A stretch of DNA of 64,000 nt from Sporocytophaga sp. (GCF_017745095.1 NZ_JAGHZZ010000013.1:43202-107201), one strand, 5' to 3'; numbered from the stretch's first letter, positions 36,403 to 46,809 are shown. Translations and numbers: made by a program. Notes: generated from the sequence alone by a model not told the origin.

Positions 36403-38895
36403 TTACTTTCTGATTAAAAGATTTTCGGCAGGCAGATAGATTCTGAATGTAGTCCCCTCTCCTGCTTTACTTTCTATATCGATGGTCCCTCCAGCGTTTT
36501 CAACTATTCTTTTAACTATATACAAGCCCATTCCCGAGCCCTCCACATGAGCATGCAACCTTCTGAACATTTCGAATACTCTTTTTTTATTTTCCTGCTT
36601 TATACCTAACCCATTATCCTTCGCAAAAATCACTATCTTATCCTTTTCAAGGAAAGTTCTGACATCAACAATAGGTGCGGTGTCGCTTTTCTTGTATTTG
36701 ATAGCATTTGAAATCAAATTATAAAAAATACTTCTAAGATTCTTTTTGCTGAATTTTATAGCTGATACATTAAACTCTAAATTAATCTTAGCGTCAGCCT
36801 CCTCTATAAATCTTTGCAGGTCCTCTATTACCTCCTCTACTATTTCAGAAAACTTAACTACTTCATTAGTCCAATCTTTTTGTTTCTGAATTTTTGCAAT
36901 TTCGGTAAGGTCATTGATTGTTCTTCCTAGTCTTAATAATGATTTATTCATTAATTCAATCAGCTCACTTCTTTCATCTTTATTTTCCCCTGCAATTTTC
37001 AGCGCATCTACTAATCCTTCCATATTAGATATTGGGGCTTTAAGATCATGAGATGCAGTATAAATAAAGTTATCAAGGTCTACGTTGATCATTTTTAACT
37101 CTTCAAGCTGTAGCTTTTGTTCATGAATATCAGTACTGGTACCTACCCACATCTCCACATCACCATTTTTGCTCATCTGAGGAAAACCTCTTGTAAGGTG
37201 CCATCTGTATTCACCATCCTCTCTTTTAAATCTGTGTTCAATCTGAAATGGTTTATGTTCTTGAAGTAATTGCGTGATGGTTTTATCATTCTGCACTTTG
37301 TCTTCGAAATAAGTTATAAGATCCATACCTTTTTTCAAAAACTCATTGATAGTATGACCGGAATATTGTTCCCAATTGTGGCCGAAAAAATTAAATATCC
37401 CATTTCCATCAGCAGTCCAAACCTTATCTGGCATGGCCTCCAGAAGAAAGTTCTTTGTTTCCAGATTTTTTGCTATAGTTTCTTTAGCTTTTTTTTCACC
37501 TGTAATGTCTTTAACCTCTACCAGTGTTCCGAGAGGAACCCCATTCTCCAGAATAGGACTAGCAGAACAAAGTGCAGGGAATAATCTTCCATCTTTGCTT
37601 ATCAGAATATCCTCCTGATCGTGCACATGAATTCCTTGCAGAATGGTTTGATAGATATTTCGGGCTGGATCAAAATTTTTATATGGCCCTTTACGGCTTT
37701 GATGCATAACATCATAAAAAGTCTTTTCTCTGAAGTCTTCCGGTCTATATCCGGTGATCTTCGTTACTGCCGGATTTATAAAAGTAACAAACCCATTTCT
37801 GTTTATGACAAATATCGCTGCAGTGACCGTGTCAGTGATCGTTTGCTTGAGTCTATTAATCCTTTTAGCTTCAGATCTTATAAGTAAAATAAAAAATATC
37901 AAAAAGCTAATCACTGATCCTCCTACAAGGATCAACAGAGCGTCGTTAGATTCTCTGCCTCCGAAAAAAGGTTTTGAAGAAATGTAGATAATCCAGTTGG
38001 TTCCTCCAATGTTTATATTTTCATACTTCTTAAACTCTTCACCTTTTTTTTCTAAAGTTCCATTTTTCCTGGTAGAAAAAAGTAAAGCGTCTTTGGTGAG
38101 TTCCTCTCCATTGTAAATTTCAATATTCAGATCACTGAACCTTGCAGGAAGCAGAGCATTAAATAAATCACCTGATCTGAAAGGACTATAGACAAATCCT
38201 TTGATAGACTGTCTTCTTTGCTCTGTAGTAAGCAAAGAACTTGATGAATCATTTGAATTATAAACAGGAACATAAATTAAAAAACCAGGCTGATTGCCAT
38301 CACCTGTTTCCTGGATTAATGTAAGCTTACCGGTAAGGGCTGGTTTACCGGTTTCCATTGCCCTTTCCATTGCCCTTCTCCGAACCGGTTCACTATACAT
38401 ATCATAACCAAATGCTCTTAGATTCCGGCCGGTAAATGGCTCCAAAAAGATTATGGATGTATATTCTTTTCTCACTCCTGAAGGGGTTATAGTATATGAA
38501 GGGAAGCCGCTAGCTCTTATTTTATTAATGTGCTTCTGCAGGTCTTCAGGTTTAATGAATATTGCATATCCTATCCCTTGAATTCCTGGATAGTTCTGAT
38601 CAACATCAAGACTTGATATATATCGTTTCCATTCTTTCCTTGTAATCGAATCCGAAGATTCGATAAATGCCTTTCCTCCTTTCAGAATCTGGATATAATC
38701 TAAAATTCTGTTATTAATGGATGTTTTAACAAGATATGCTCTGGATTCAAAATATTCAGTTCTTTGCTGGTTTGTCTTTTCTTTAACCTGTATATAAGAA
38801 TATATTACCAAAAAATATATGATCAGGAAAGATATGACCGGAATAAAATACTGCCTTAAGAACACACGTATCTTATTATATAGTTTCATCAGCAA
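36403..38895 (-). CDS. CHASE/PAS hybrid-input sensor histidine kinase
   Basis: The 830-residue membrane kinase has TM1 at about 15-32 and a CHASE-like extracellular domain (residues 45-300) with the VDQNYPGIQGIGYA and EPVRRRAMERAMETGKPALTGK motifs. TM2 follows at about 310-340, then two PAS domains (about 345-465 and 475-600, with ITGYRPEDF and YSGHTINEF), then HisKA with His616 in YTASHDLKAPISN and a HATPase domain (NLISNAIKY, DNGLGI, GSGMGLYIVKRI). No receiver domain is present. CHASE domains bind small extracellular ligands such as cytokinins or peptides in other groups; the ligand here is unknown. The start may be either of two Met codons 6 bp apart. No response regulator gene is adjacent, so it is an orphan kinase. 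Confidence 0.95.
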   Translation of the reverse strand: MLMKLYNKIRVFLRQYFIPVISFLIIYFLVIYSYIQVKEKTNQQRTEYFESRAYLVKTSINNRILDYIQILKGGKAFIESSDSITRKEWKRYISSLDVDQNYPGIQGIGYAIFIKPEDLQKHINKIRASGFPSYTITPSGVRKEYTSIIFLEPFTGRNLRAFGYDMYSEPVRRRAMERAMETGKPALTGKLTLIQETGDGNQPGFLIYVPVYNSNDSSSSLLTTEQRRQSIKGFVYSPFRSGDLFNALLPARFSDLNIEIYNGEELTKDALLFSTRKNGTLEKKGEEFKKYENINIGGTNWIIYISSKPFFGGRESNDALLILVGGSVISFLIFFILLIRSEAKRINRLKQTITDTVTAAIFVINRNGFVTFINPAVTKITGYRPEDFREKTFYDVMHQSRKGPYKNFDPARNIYQTILQGIHVHDQEDILISKDGRLFPALCSASPILENGVPLGTLVEVKDITGEKKAKETIAKNLETKNFLLEAMPDKVWTADGNGIFNFFGHNWEQYSGHTINEFLKKGMDLITYFEDKVQNDKTITQLLQEHKPFQIEHRFKREDGEYRWHLTRGFPQMSKNGDVEMWVGTSTDIHEQKLQLEELKMINVDLDNFIYTASHDLKAPISNMEGLVDALKIAGENKDERSELIELMNKSLLRLGRTINDLTEIAKIQKQKDWTNEVVKFSEIVEEVIEDLQRFIEEADAKINLEFNVSAIKFSKKNLRSIFYNLISNAIKYKKSDTAPIVDVRTFLEKDKIVIFAKDNGLGIKQENKKRVFEMFRRLHAHVEGSGMGLYIVKRIVENAGGTIDIESKAGEGTTFRIYLPAENLLIRK

Positions 38896-39009
38896 TATTT
38901 AGATTTCTCAATTTTAAAAACTAATAAATTTTTTTGTACGAGAATAATTAACTTGCGGTTGCCCTGATCCATCCAAATGAGCTTTTAAGGCTATCATCAA
39001 ACCAGAAAT

Positions 39010-41181
39010 TCACTTTTCGTTTTTAATAAAAGGATGAAAGAAATCTTTTATTATTGCCTTTTCAACTCCTGCACTTACAGCATTCCAAACAAAAGTTATA
39101 AATCCGTCCGTTTTCTGTCTTTGGTATGATAGAGATTCAACTTTACTACCATTATTTTTTATAGCAAAATTTGCAATACGTGATTTAAACCTCCTTTTCT
39201 TTCCTGAATCTCTAATGACATTAATTCTCAGATCTTGGAAATCTAAAGTAAACGTCCCATTAGCGATGCCACTGAGAACTTCCATGTTTAGCGATGGCAA
39301 TGCAAAGGTTCCTGATCTGAGCTTCAATCCTGAAAATTGCATTATGCCGTTAAATTTAGTACCATCAATAGGAGATAATGTTCCCTTAAGTGTGCAATCA
39401 AAAGACTTCCTATACAATGGATATCTGATTACGACATCCAGCTCTCCCTGATCCATAATTTTAGACTGAATCATAAATACAGAGCTGGAAGTATCTCCAT
39501 TTTCACTGGTCAGATTGGAAAGGTTTTTGATTTTTAAATGAGTATCATTGAAAGTAAGCTTTCCACGCCTGTTTAGTATATCATCAAATTGTTCAAAAGT
39601 AATATCACAATTTGTCAAATCAAACTCTTTTATATTAAGGTAAAAACCCAACTCTTTGAGTAATTCATTAGGCATTCTTCCCATCATTGCATAAGAAGTT
39701 TTAAAATTTTCATTGTCGTAAATTTTAAGCTGCATACCTGAAACCTTAAGTAGCTGCATCTCCAGTCCTGTCCCTGATATCAGTCTGTGAAAATTCACAG
39801 ATTCCCCCTCTATCTTTTCTATTGTATTGTTAAACATGATAAATGTTTCTTCTGTTTTGTGCACCTGAGCAAGAGAAAAGCCTTTAAGAAAAATCTTGCC
39901 TTCCCCAGTAAAAGCTTCCAGACTTTTGACCTTCAACTCAATGTTTTGGGGGAGAACTTTTGTCACATAATTTTTAACATCCAAACTTATTTCCCCCCAA
40001 TAATTACTTGCTTTAATTGAACCGGAACTGACAGCTATGTCCTTTGCCAACAATAGTATGTCTTCTGCTGCTTGTTCTACGAGGCCTTTAGGACTAAATA
40101 CCTTTAAACTTACCTTCCCTTCTTTCAAGGCAAATGTTTTTATATTTAAACTATTACTTATATATGGTAAAAACTTTGCCAGCATGTCTCCAACACTGAC
40201 TGAACTATCGTTTGCAGTAATCGTGGTTATAAAATCAACATCAGGAGTCTGAAAAAACAATTGTCCGATTGCTATTTTATTTTCTTTGAAAAAGAGAGAA
40301 AAATCTACTTCGTAAGCCCTTATGAATTTTATCTTCGCATTATATTTTTCTTTATCCGATCTTTTCAATGGAGTAACTCTAACATCATGCATACCCAATA
40401 AGGAATCTTCATAGCTACCAAGAAATTGCTTCACCGATATTTCAAACAAGCTGTCACTGCTTACAAGCTTATAGTTACCTATATTGAATTTTACCTGAGT
40501 TGTGAACAGAACATTTCTGGAGGCTCCGGTATCTATGCGAATATTGCGCATCTCAAGAAATATACTGTCTGCATTTTGTTTGGTAGTTCCAGTTTTTCCT
40601 TTTAAATCAACAGCCAGAACTCCTCTGTTAATTTTAAGCTCATTAATATTAAGAGACCCTGCAAAGCTTGCTACAAGGCCAGGAACCACATCCAGAAAGC
40701 TTTGGTGAGCTATCTCAATTGTATCTACCGGAATATTTCCTTTAAATGAGAACTTGGGGTCCTGTATTTCTATACCGTCGACTTTCAAAGCTCTATCCAA
40801 GATATACGTTACCCACTTTACATTTTTAACTTTAATATTTTCAGCTCTGACTTCTACATCTGAATAGTTTCCCCGTGGATTTTCAAGTCTGATTTTCTTC
40901 AGAACCGTTGTATCCTGAAAGATATGTACATTCCCTATATTCGCATTCCCTTCTAAAAGCATCAGGTTAAACTTGTCAAACTCCAATAAATAAAGACCTC
41001 CGGAGGATTGATATACTGATTCTATGATTTTTCTTTTTACAATAGGAGTGATAAAAATATTGACAATTACATATAACAATAGCGAGAAGATGACCAGTCC
41101 GGAAACTATTATTCCTAAAACTTTAAAAAGCTTTTTTATAAATGATACCAATTTTTCCTCTTTATTTAGCTGATCACTCAT
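39010..41181 (-). CDS. AsmA-like large membrane-anchored periplasmic protein
   Basis: The 723-residue protein has one N-terminal membrane helix (residues 20-45) and an otherwise periplasmic, beta-rich body with repeated LxIxxxxL patterns and few cysteines. The LLEGNANIGNVHIF and SGLKLRSGTFALPSLNMEV segments and the long repeating-strand design resemble AsmA/DUF748-type proteins, which form lipid-transport bridges between membranes. Pairwise similarity is weak by eye, so this is a fold-level guess. It lies between two regions of signalling genes with no clear operon partner. Confidence 0.65.
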   Translation of the reverse strand: MSDQLNKEEKLVSFIKKLFKVLGIIVSGLVIFSLLLYVIVNIFITPIVKRKIIESVYQSSGGLYLLEFDKFNLMLLEGNANIGNVHIFQDTTVLKKIRLENPRGNYSDVEVRAENIKVKNVKWVTYILDRALKVDGIEIQDPKFSFKGNIPVDTIEIAHQSFLDVVPGLVASFAGSLNINELKINRGVLAVDLKGKTGTTKQNADSIFLEMRNIRIDTGASRNVLFTTQVKFNIGNYKLVSSDSLFEISVKQFLGSYEDSLLGMHDVRVTPLKRSDKEKYNAKIKFIRAYEVDFSLFFKENKIAIGQLFFQTPDVDFITTITANDSSVSVGDMLAKFLPYISNSLNIKTFALKEGKVSLKVFSPKGLVEQAAEDILLLAKDIAVSSGSIKASNYWGEISLDVKNYVTKVLPQNIELKVKSLEAFTGEGKIFLKGFSLAQVHKTEETFIMFNNTIEKIEGESVNFHRLISGTGLEMQLLKVSGMQLKIYDNENFKTSYAMMGRMPNELLKELGFYLNIKEFDLTNCDITFEQFDDILNRRGKLTFNDTHLKIKNLSNLTSENGDTSSSVFMIQSKIMDQGELDVVIRYPLYRKSFDCTLKGTLSPIDGTKFNGIMQFSGLKLRSGTFALPSLNMEVLSGIANGTFTLDFQDLRINVIRDSGKKRRFKSRIANFAIKNNGSKVESLSYQRQKTDGFITFVWNAVSAGVEKAIIKDFFHPFIKNEK

Positions 41182-41255
41182 TCCTATGGGTATTCAGGTC
41201 TAACCTTTACCCAAAGAAACTGTTTATTGGTTGCTGATTTTTAATAATTTCTATT

Positions 41256-41480
41256 ATGAAATCTCTATTCATCTATCCAAAAAAACCTTGCTTTAAAAAG
41301 CCCGAAAAAGAAAATACTTCAAGGAAAGCAAACAGAATGAATGATAAACATGGTCTTCTGAAAGAGATCTACAACCGCAACAAATATCTGGTGTATCCTG
41401 GAAGTGCTGCATTGAAAATCAATAATAAATTGGCCGGTGAAATGAATAGGTTTTCACTTTGGCAAAAAAAAATCAAGTGA
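41256..41480 (+). CDS. Small hypothetical protein, possibly real
   Basis: The 74-residue frame starts MKSLFIYPKKPCFKKPEKE and is strongly basic (many Lys), with no signal peptide or membrane segment. It starts about 75 bp upstream-divergent of the AsmA-like gene. Composition and length do not exclude a genuine gene, but there is no family match that I recognise. Low confidence. Confidence 0.35.
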   Translation: MKSLFIYPKKPCFKKPEKENTSRKANRMNDKHGLLKEIYNRNKYLVYPGSAALKINNKLAGEMNRFSLWQKKIK

Positions 41481-41514
41481 TAAAGTGGGAGTGATTCAGA
41501 AAGAAAAAGAGATT

Positions 41515-41548
41515 ATAAAAATAAAAGCCCATCCGGGGAGGGTGGGCT
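41515..41548 (-). terminator. Rho-independent terminator of the cold-shock gene
   Basis: AGCCCATCC (41526-41534) and GGGTGGGCT (41540-41548) pair over nine bases including one G-T, around a 5-nt loop. On the reverse strand it is followed by TTTTATTTTTATAA. It lies 36 bp after the stop of the cold-shock gene. Confidence 0.9.
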
Positions 41549-41583
41549 TCAAAGTAAGTAAGGGATAAGTTTTGCTATTTTGG

Positions 41584-41796
41584 CTAAACTAAGGAAACGT
41601 TTACAGCGTTGGGCCCTTTCTTACCCTGCTTTACTTCAAATCGAACCTTGTCATTTTCTCTGACCTGGTCGATCAGTCCACTAGCGTGAACAAAAATTTC
41701 TTCTCCGGATTTTTCATTTTTAATAAATCCATATCCTTTGGAATTATTGAAGAACTTTACAGTCCCTTGTAACATTGAAAGTTGTAGCATTGACAT
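41584..41796 (-). CDS. Cold-shock protein (CspA family)
   Basis: This is a short OB-fold protein with the RNP1-like KGYGFIKN and RNP2-like EIFVHASGL motifs and a QGTVKFFNNS start, standard for CspA-type RNA chaperones that melt mRNA structure. The annotated 70 residues begin MSMLQLS; the seven extra residues are unusual, and the inner ATG at 41775 (MLQGTVKFF) gives the standard 63-residue length, so the start is uncertain. It follows ttcA by 67 bp and ends at a strong terminator. Confidence 0.95.
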   Translation of the reverse strand: MSMLQLSMLQGTVKFFNNSKGYGFIKNEKSGEEIFVHASGLIDQVRENDKVRFEVKQGKKGPNAVNVSLV

Positions 41797-41863
41797 TAGA
41801 TTTTAATAATGCTACATCAACCCAAACTAATCCAGAATGTTTAATAGAGTTGAATTATTTTTT

Positions 41864-42682
41864 TTAATCACACTTTTCCGTAACGCCTTTGTCTTTCACA
41901 AGAGACATAAAACCTTCAAAATCATAAAGATCTTTATCCAATAAATGTGATGGCGATATATTTTTCAAGGCATTAAAAATAACTTCGGTTCTGTCAGAAT
42001 AATCTTTTTCCCAATTTTCGAGCATTTTTTTAATTACCTGTCTCTGCATATTTTGCTGTGAGCCGCAAAGATTGCAAGGAATAATCGGATAAGCCTTTGC
42101 AACAGAGTATTTTTCAATTTCTTTTTCTTTACAGAATGCCAGAGGTCTTATCACTATATGTTCCTGGTTATCAGTTTTGTATTTGGCTGGCATTGCTTCC
42201 ATTTTTCCACTGAAGAATAGGTTCAGAAAGAATGTCTCTATGATGTCTTCCCTGTGGTGCCCTAATGCGATTTTTGTTGCACCCAGTTCTTTTGCTGCAG
42301 TGTATAAAGTACCTCTTCTTAACCTTGAACAAAGAGTGCAAAGTGTTTTTCCTTCCGGAGTTTTTTCTTTAACAATCGTGTAAGTGTCACGCTCTATAAT
42401 TTTATAAGGTACACCGACGCGGGTTAGGTATTCAGGAAGGATGTGCTCAGGGAAATCGGGCTGTTTCTGATCTAGGTTGACGGCTATAATTTCAAAAGAA
42501 TATTTCCCATTTTGCTGAATATGCATAAGGATATCCAACATAGTATAACTATCTTTTCCACCGGAAAGACATACCATAATCTTATCCCCGTCTTCTACCA
42601 TCTTATAGTCCTCTATCGCATTCCAAACAGCTTTTCTAAGCTTTCTTTCGAGTTTTTCAAATTCAAAATCCTGATTTTCCAT
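41864..42682 (-). CDS. ttcA: tRNA 2-thiocytidine synthetase TtcA
   Basis: The 272-residue PP-loop ATPase has the ATP-pyrophosphatase motif [10 protein letters not shown] near residue 40, a CxxC pair in [10 protein letters not shown], and a third cysteine in PCNLCGSQ, which together form the [4Fe-4S] cluster site of TtcA. The [17 protein letters not shown] motif is also characteristic. It inserts sulfur into cytidine 32 of certain tRNAs. Length is close to normal. The upstream neighbour is a kinase-like gene; the downstream neighbour is the cold-shock gene on the same strand. Confidence 0.95.
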   Translation of the reverse strand: MENQDFEFEKLERKLRKAVWNAIEDYKMVEDGDKIMVCLSGGKDSYTMLDILMHIQQNGKYSFEIIAVNLDQKQPDFPEHILPEYLTRVGVPYKIIERDTYTIVKEKTPEGKTLCTLCSRLRRGTLYTAAKELGATKIALGHHREDIIETFFLNLFFSGKMEAMPAKYKTDNQEHIVIRPLAFCKEKEIEKYSVAKAYPIIPCNLCGSQQNMQRQVIKKMLENWEKDYSDRTEVIFNALKNISPSHLLDKDLYDFEGFMSLVKDKGVTEKCD

Positions 42683-42790
42683 ATTTCAAAGCAAAACTAA
42701 ATGCAAAGTTTCTAAATTAGTCTTGCTTAACCAACTTTTTAAAGAGATTAATCAGTAATCTTATGACTAACCCCTCATAATCAAGACTTA

Positions 42791-44035
42791 TCAACTTGGC
42801 TTAAAACCAAAGGGAGATGTTTTAAAAAATAAATTAAAAATGGTGCCATATCCCGATTCGCTTTGTACTTCAATCTTTCCATTATTTTTCTCCATAATAC
42901 TCTTTACAAGATATAGTCCGCCACCCAAACCATCTTCAATATCATGAGCTTTTCTGAATGCCTGAAAAATCCTTTTATGATCTTTAGGACTTATTCCTAT
43001 TCCATTATCACAGAAGCTCAATATAAGTCTCCCTTTTTGCATCTGTGTTTTAATGACAATTTTGATATTGTTTCCAGGAGTTCTGAATTTAATAGAGTTT
43101 AAAAGTAAATTTAGCAATACAGACTTTAATTGCTTTCTTGAAAAAAGTATAGTTAATACTTGAAATTCTCTTACCACCGTAAGCTTTCCATCAAATAAAA
43201 CAGGATTAATATCATTTAAGACTTCATCAAGAATATCCGAAATGTTTATTGGATCCTTTTGTTCTAATAGATCTGTATTATAAATCTCCGAGATTTCAAT
43301 CAACAATTCAATTGTTTTTTTTATTCGGTCTAATGATGTGTTAAGCATCTGCATTAGCATTTCTACCTCCCCACTGTCGTTGGTGACCTCCAACATCATC
43401 TCTTTAAGCAGCCCTTCTATATTAGAAACCGGAGCTTTTAATTCAATATATACTTTATTAATAAAGTCATCCAATTCCGAATAAGCCTTCTTCAGATTAG
43501 TATCTTTTTCTTTCACCTCTATGAAAGACCTTTCCACATTTGCATTCAAATGGTTTTCACTATCAAAATATATAGAAGCCATAGCCCCATGGTCAAGAGC
43601 TTTTTTAGCAGCTTCAATTTCCTGCTGACGATGTGCAAAAAATTCCTTTAAAATCAATCCTTCTTGCATAGCATAGAAATGATTCATTTCTATTATAACT
43701 TCAGATATTTTATTTATATCAGTTGAATAAAATATCAGGTATTCAATAAAAGAACTCCTTATAACATTTACCCTTAATGAAAATTTTTCAACCTGAGCTT
43801 CTTCGAATTCATAATATTTATTTACAGGGATGTATTCATCGGTATAGATTGACTTGAGGTACAGTTCCATTGCTGCCCTGAGGCAATAAAAGTCATTTTC
43901 AGGAATGTTATTATAGTAAAGCTTTAGGAAATGAGCCTTGTCAGAATCTATTTTTTTTGAATATTCAACTGTTATATGATCCAGGTAATTTTTATAAAGA
44001 TAGAATGCAAAGTTTCTGAAATGAGTATAAACCAT
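42791..44035 (-). CDS. Histidine-kinase-like protein lacking the phospho-acceptor histidine
   Basis: The 414-residue soluble protein has an N-terminal helical region of about 180 residues (no membrane segment), a HisKA-like helix pair, and a HATPase domain. The H-box position reads KVYIELKAPVSNIEG: where the neighbouring kinase at 36403-38895 has SHDLKAPISNMEG, this protein has Ile197-Glu198 instead of His-Asp. ATP-binding motifs are intact: LLNLLLNSIKF (N-box), DNGIGISPKDHKRIF (G1) and GGGLYLVKSI (G2). It may act as a pseudokinase, a phosphatase, or an ATP-dependent regulator of a partner. No response regulator is adjacent. Confidence 0.88.
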   Translation of the reverse strand: MVYTHFRNFAFYLYKNYLDHITVEYSKKIDSDKAHFLKLYYNNIPENDFYCLRAAMELYLKSIYTDEYIPVNKYYEFEEAQVEKFSLRVNVIRSSFIEYLIFYSTDINKISEVIIEMNHFYAMQEGLILKEFFAHRQQEIEAAKKALDHGAMASIYFDSENHLNANVERSFIEVKEKDTNLKKAYSELDDFINKVYIELKAPVSNIEGLLKEMMLEVTNDSGEVEMLMQMLNTSLDRIKKTIELLIEISEIYNTDLLEQKDPINISDILDEVLNDINPVLFDGKLTVVREFQVLTILFSRKQLKSVLLNLLLNSIKFRTPGNNIKIVIKTQMQKGRLILSFCDNGIGISPKDHKRIFQAFRKAHDIEDGLGGGLYLVKSIMEKNNGKIEVQSESGYGTIFNLFFKTSPFGFKPS

Positions 44036-44200
44036 TGATCACTTATTTATTAATAAGAAAAAAAAGTACCCCCATTATAAACCACCAATAACAATACTTT
44101 TTACAAAATGTTTTTTAACCAAATATCTTTTGATTTTATACATCGAAAGCTTGATTAAAAATAACCAATCATACTTGATTATATATCTATCGGTGAAAAG

Positions 44201-44872
44201 TTAACCGAATAGAGTTTCTTCCGGAAGGTAGAAACCATACTTTTCTACTTCCTTTCTTGTAATTTTATAATTGTTATGTAATATAGATTTGATACCAAGC
44301 TTTCCTGCTATAGCTGTCATTAGTTCTCGTTCTTCGATATACAAAACTTCGCTCGCATCGGAGCCTGAAATATCAAGTGCTATTTTGTAAAATTCCGGAT
44401 CAGGCTTACAGAGCTTCAGATAAGAGGAAGAAATAAACGTATCCACGAATTCCTGAAGCTTAAATTTTTTAATTCTAAATTCATTCAATTCTCTGCCTTC
44501 ATTATTGAGGGCTACTATTTTCAGTCGAAAATGTCCTCTTAAAAATTTTATATATTTAATCATCTCTTCATGAGGCTTCGACTGCTCAAAGACGAAATTT
44601 TTATATTCGTCACATCCGAAATTTCTATCAGTAAAAAAAACAACATACTTAATATATTCGTCAAGACTTATCTTTCCACAATAATAAAGAGAAGCAACCT
44701 CTGTATGTCTGAACAAAACTTCATCTGCTTCTATTCCAAAAAAGTTTATCGAATCTTTCACACATTTTCCATCCCAACTATTGGATAATAAAACTCCTCC
44801 AATATCAACAAAAACAGTTTTTATAACTGGCTGTGATTGTTGCATCAATTTAAGAAAATCTGAATCATTCAT
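44201..44872 (-). CDS. HAD-superfamily hydrolase
   Basis: The 223-residue protein has HAD motif I as VFVDIGGVLLSN near residue 20 (DxG rather than DxD), motif II around KIVALNNEG, a motif III Lys in KLCKPDPEFY, and a degenerate motif IV (YIEERELM in place of a D-D/E-D form). Its cap insert is small. It resembles haloacid-dehalogenase/epoxide-hydrolase-like members of subfamily IA. Substrate is unknown, and the Glu in place of Asp in motif IV may reduce Mg binding. Neighbours are sensor kinases, but there is no operon link. Confidence 0.85.
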   Translation of the reverse strand: MNDSDFLKLMQQSQPVIKTVFVDIGGVLLSNSWDGKCVKDSINFFGIEADEVLFRHTEVASLYYCGKISLDEYIKYVVFFTDRNFGCDEYKNFVFEQSKPHEEMIKYIKFLRGHFRLKIVALNNEGRELNEFRIKKFKLQEFVDTFISSSYLKLCKPDPEFYKIALDISGSDASEVLYIEERELMTAIAGKLGIKSILHNNYKITRKEVEKYGFYLPEETLFG

Positions 44873-44992
44873 TTGGCTTGCTTTATGTCTGTAGAAAGAT
44901 TTGATTTAAGTACTACTACCCAAATTCAAAACCTGATTTATGCTGTAAATGTTACTGATCAAAATAAAAATGTGAGATTCTTTTAAAACTAG

Positions 44993-46726
44993 TTATGCTT
45001 TTACAGTGAAATAAAAAACTGATCCCTTTCCAAGTTCTGATTCCACTCCTATATTGCCACCATTTTCTTCTACTATTCTTTTTACAATTGATAAACCCAG
45101 CCCCGAACTACTAATGCCTGGATCATCATGTGCTACAGTAAACTCTTCAAACAGTTTGTTTTGATATTCGTGGCCAATACCTCTTCCGTTATCAGAGACA
45201 GAAAAACGATAATATTCGCCCTGTCGAGTGCAATCCACAACTATATGCCCTTCGGCTTTATCCATATATTTTATGGCATTACTGATAAGATTCAGAAATA
45301 CCTGAATAAGTGAAACTTGGTGATATTGCACAGTATTAGGAAGATTTTTGGTTATCTGTACTTCAATATTTTCCGGTGGATGCAAGTTTTGTACAATGTT
45401 ATGGACAAGGTCATACACTTTGACAGGTTCTTTCATTTTATACTCTTCCCTTGCAGATTTAAGCACACCATCAATAAGTTTTTTCATATCAAGAGATTTC
45501 TCCTTGATCATATCTAGCATTTCCTTTCCATCTGCATCTAATGGCTTATTTTTATAATCTTCTTTCAAGAAATCAGCGAGTGGCATGATAGAGCTTAATG
45601 GTGCTTTCAGATCATGAGAGATAACATAAGCATATCTGTCCAGCTCGTGAATCTTGTGTTCCAGCTTACCTGTCATTTCATTAAATGCTTTCCCCAGCAT
45701 ACCAATTTCATCTCCCGATTTTATCACTGCTCTTTCGGAAAGTTCTCCTTCATTGATCCTCCTCGCGGTTTCAGTTAGCTTTTCTATAGGCTTTGCAATA
45801 TAGCGACCAATAATATAAGCAGGTATCGTAAGAAAAATCACAAGAAATAAATTCAATAATATGAGAATATCGGATAGTTCTTTCACCGGCTTTAATGCCT
45901 CTTCTTTATTTATCTGGGTTACCAGCCCCCATTCCTGATCTTGTATAAATCTGGTAGCTGCATAAACCTTTTTTCCTTTATAATTATATACCTCATGAGC
46001 AATACCGGACTTTCCTAAAAGGGCTACATTGAGGGCCGTGCCTTCAATATCATTACTATACATCATTGTTGTACTTCTATCATGCCGGAGGGGTACAAGA
46101 TATATTACACCGCTATCCCGTCTTTCGCCTAGTATTGTTTCTCCAGTCTTTCCCAGCCCCGTTGAATCATCCATTATTTCCATAAGGTCATTTCCATCCA
46201 TATTAGCCAGAACGACTCCTACCATTGTACTATCTTTATTATAGAGTGGAGATGAAATATAGAAGGACAGTTTATCTTGTTCATCATAGGAAAACTCACC
46301 TAAGTAAATCTGATTTTTTTGAGCAAGCATAAAGGCTTCCCTTTGCAATCTTTCAATTGAAGGCATTGAATCATGCCTGGTTGAAGCTAGCAGGTGACCT
46401 GTAGTGTCTATAATACTGATCTCATGTACTGTTGGAAACTTATCATCCAACAAATCAATCGATCTTAAAAAATCCTTGTCAAACTTATTTCTCTCAAAAG
46501 CGGTCTTAAACATGTCCAAACTACATATAAAACGAATCAGATATGTGCGCCTTTGGATGAACTGATTAATATCAATATATTTAGCTTCAGCTACGGATTC
46601 TAGCTGGTTTTCTATCTGTCGGACAAAAGCTTTTTTTACATTAAAAATGTAGACGAAATATAATAAGGTAATGAGGGTAACCGCAACTAACAGGATAATG
46701 AGGGATAGCTTGAATTTAATTTTCAT
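44993..46726 (-). CDS. Cache/HAMP sensor histidine kinase
   Basis: The 577-residue membrane kinase has TM1 at about 7-28, a periplasmic Cache-like domain (residues 30-285, with HLLASTRHDSM and the late GLVTQINKEEALKP), TM2 at about 290-312, a HAMP domain (YIAKPIEKLTETARRINEGELSERA), HisKA with His371 in YVISHDLKAPLSS, and a HATPase domain (NLISNAIKYMDK, DNGRGI, SGLGLSIVKRIVEENGG). It is an orphan kinase with no adjacent regulator. The Cache fold indicates an extracytoplasmic small-molecule signal, identity unknown. Confidence 0.95.
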   Translation of the reverse strand: MKIKFKLSLIILLVAVTLITLLYFVYIFNVKKAFVRQIENQLESVAEAKYIDINQFIQRRTYLIRFICSLDMFKTAFERNKFDKDFLRSIDLLDDKFPTVHEISIIDTTGHLLASTRHDSMPSIERLQREAFMLAQKNQIYLGEFSYDEQDKLSFYISSPLYNKDSTMVGVVLANMDGNDLMEIMDDSTGLGKTGETILGERRDSGVIYLVPLRHDRSTTMMYSNDIEGTALNVALLGKSGIAHEVYNYKGKKVYAATRFIQDQEWGLVTQINKEEALKPVKELSDILILLNLFLVIFLTIPAYIIGRYIAKPIEKLTETARRINEGELSERAVIKSGDEIGMLGKAFNEMTGKLEHKIHELDRYAYVISHDLKAPLSSIMPLADFLKEDYKNKPLDADGKEMLDMIKEKSLDMKKLIDGVLKSAREEYKMKEPVKVYDLVHNIVQNLHPPENIEVQITKNLPNTVQYHQVSLIQVFLNLISNAIKYMDKAEGHIVVDCTRQGEYYRFSVSDNGRGIGHEYQNKLFEEFTVAHDDPGISSSGLGLSIVKRIVEENGGNIGVESELGKGSVFYFTVKA

Positions 46727-46809
46727 ACCTTAAAAAAAGAACCTCTCGTTATTAAAAAGACTGTGTTTTTTTTCGTAGACCGATATATATATTAGTCTGA
46801 CAATGAAGG

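Noticed and set aside
41256-41480. Forward Lys-rich frame as a firm gene
   Set aside because: Kept only as a low-confidence call; no homology, leader or domain evidence supports it.
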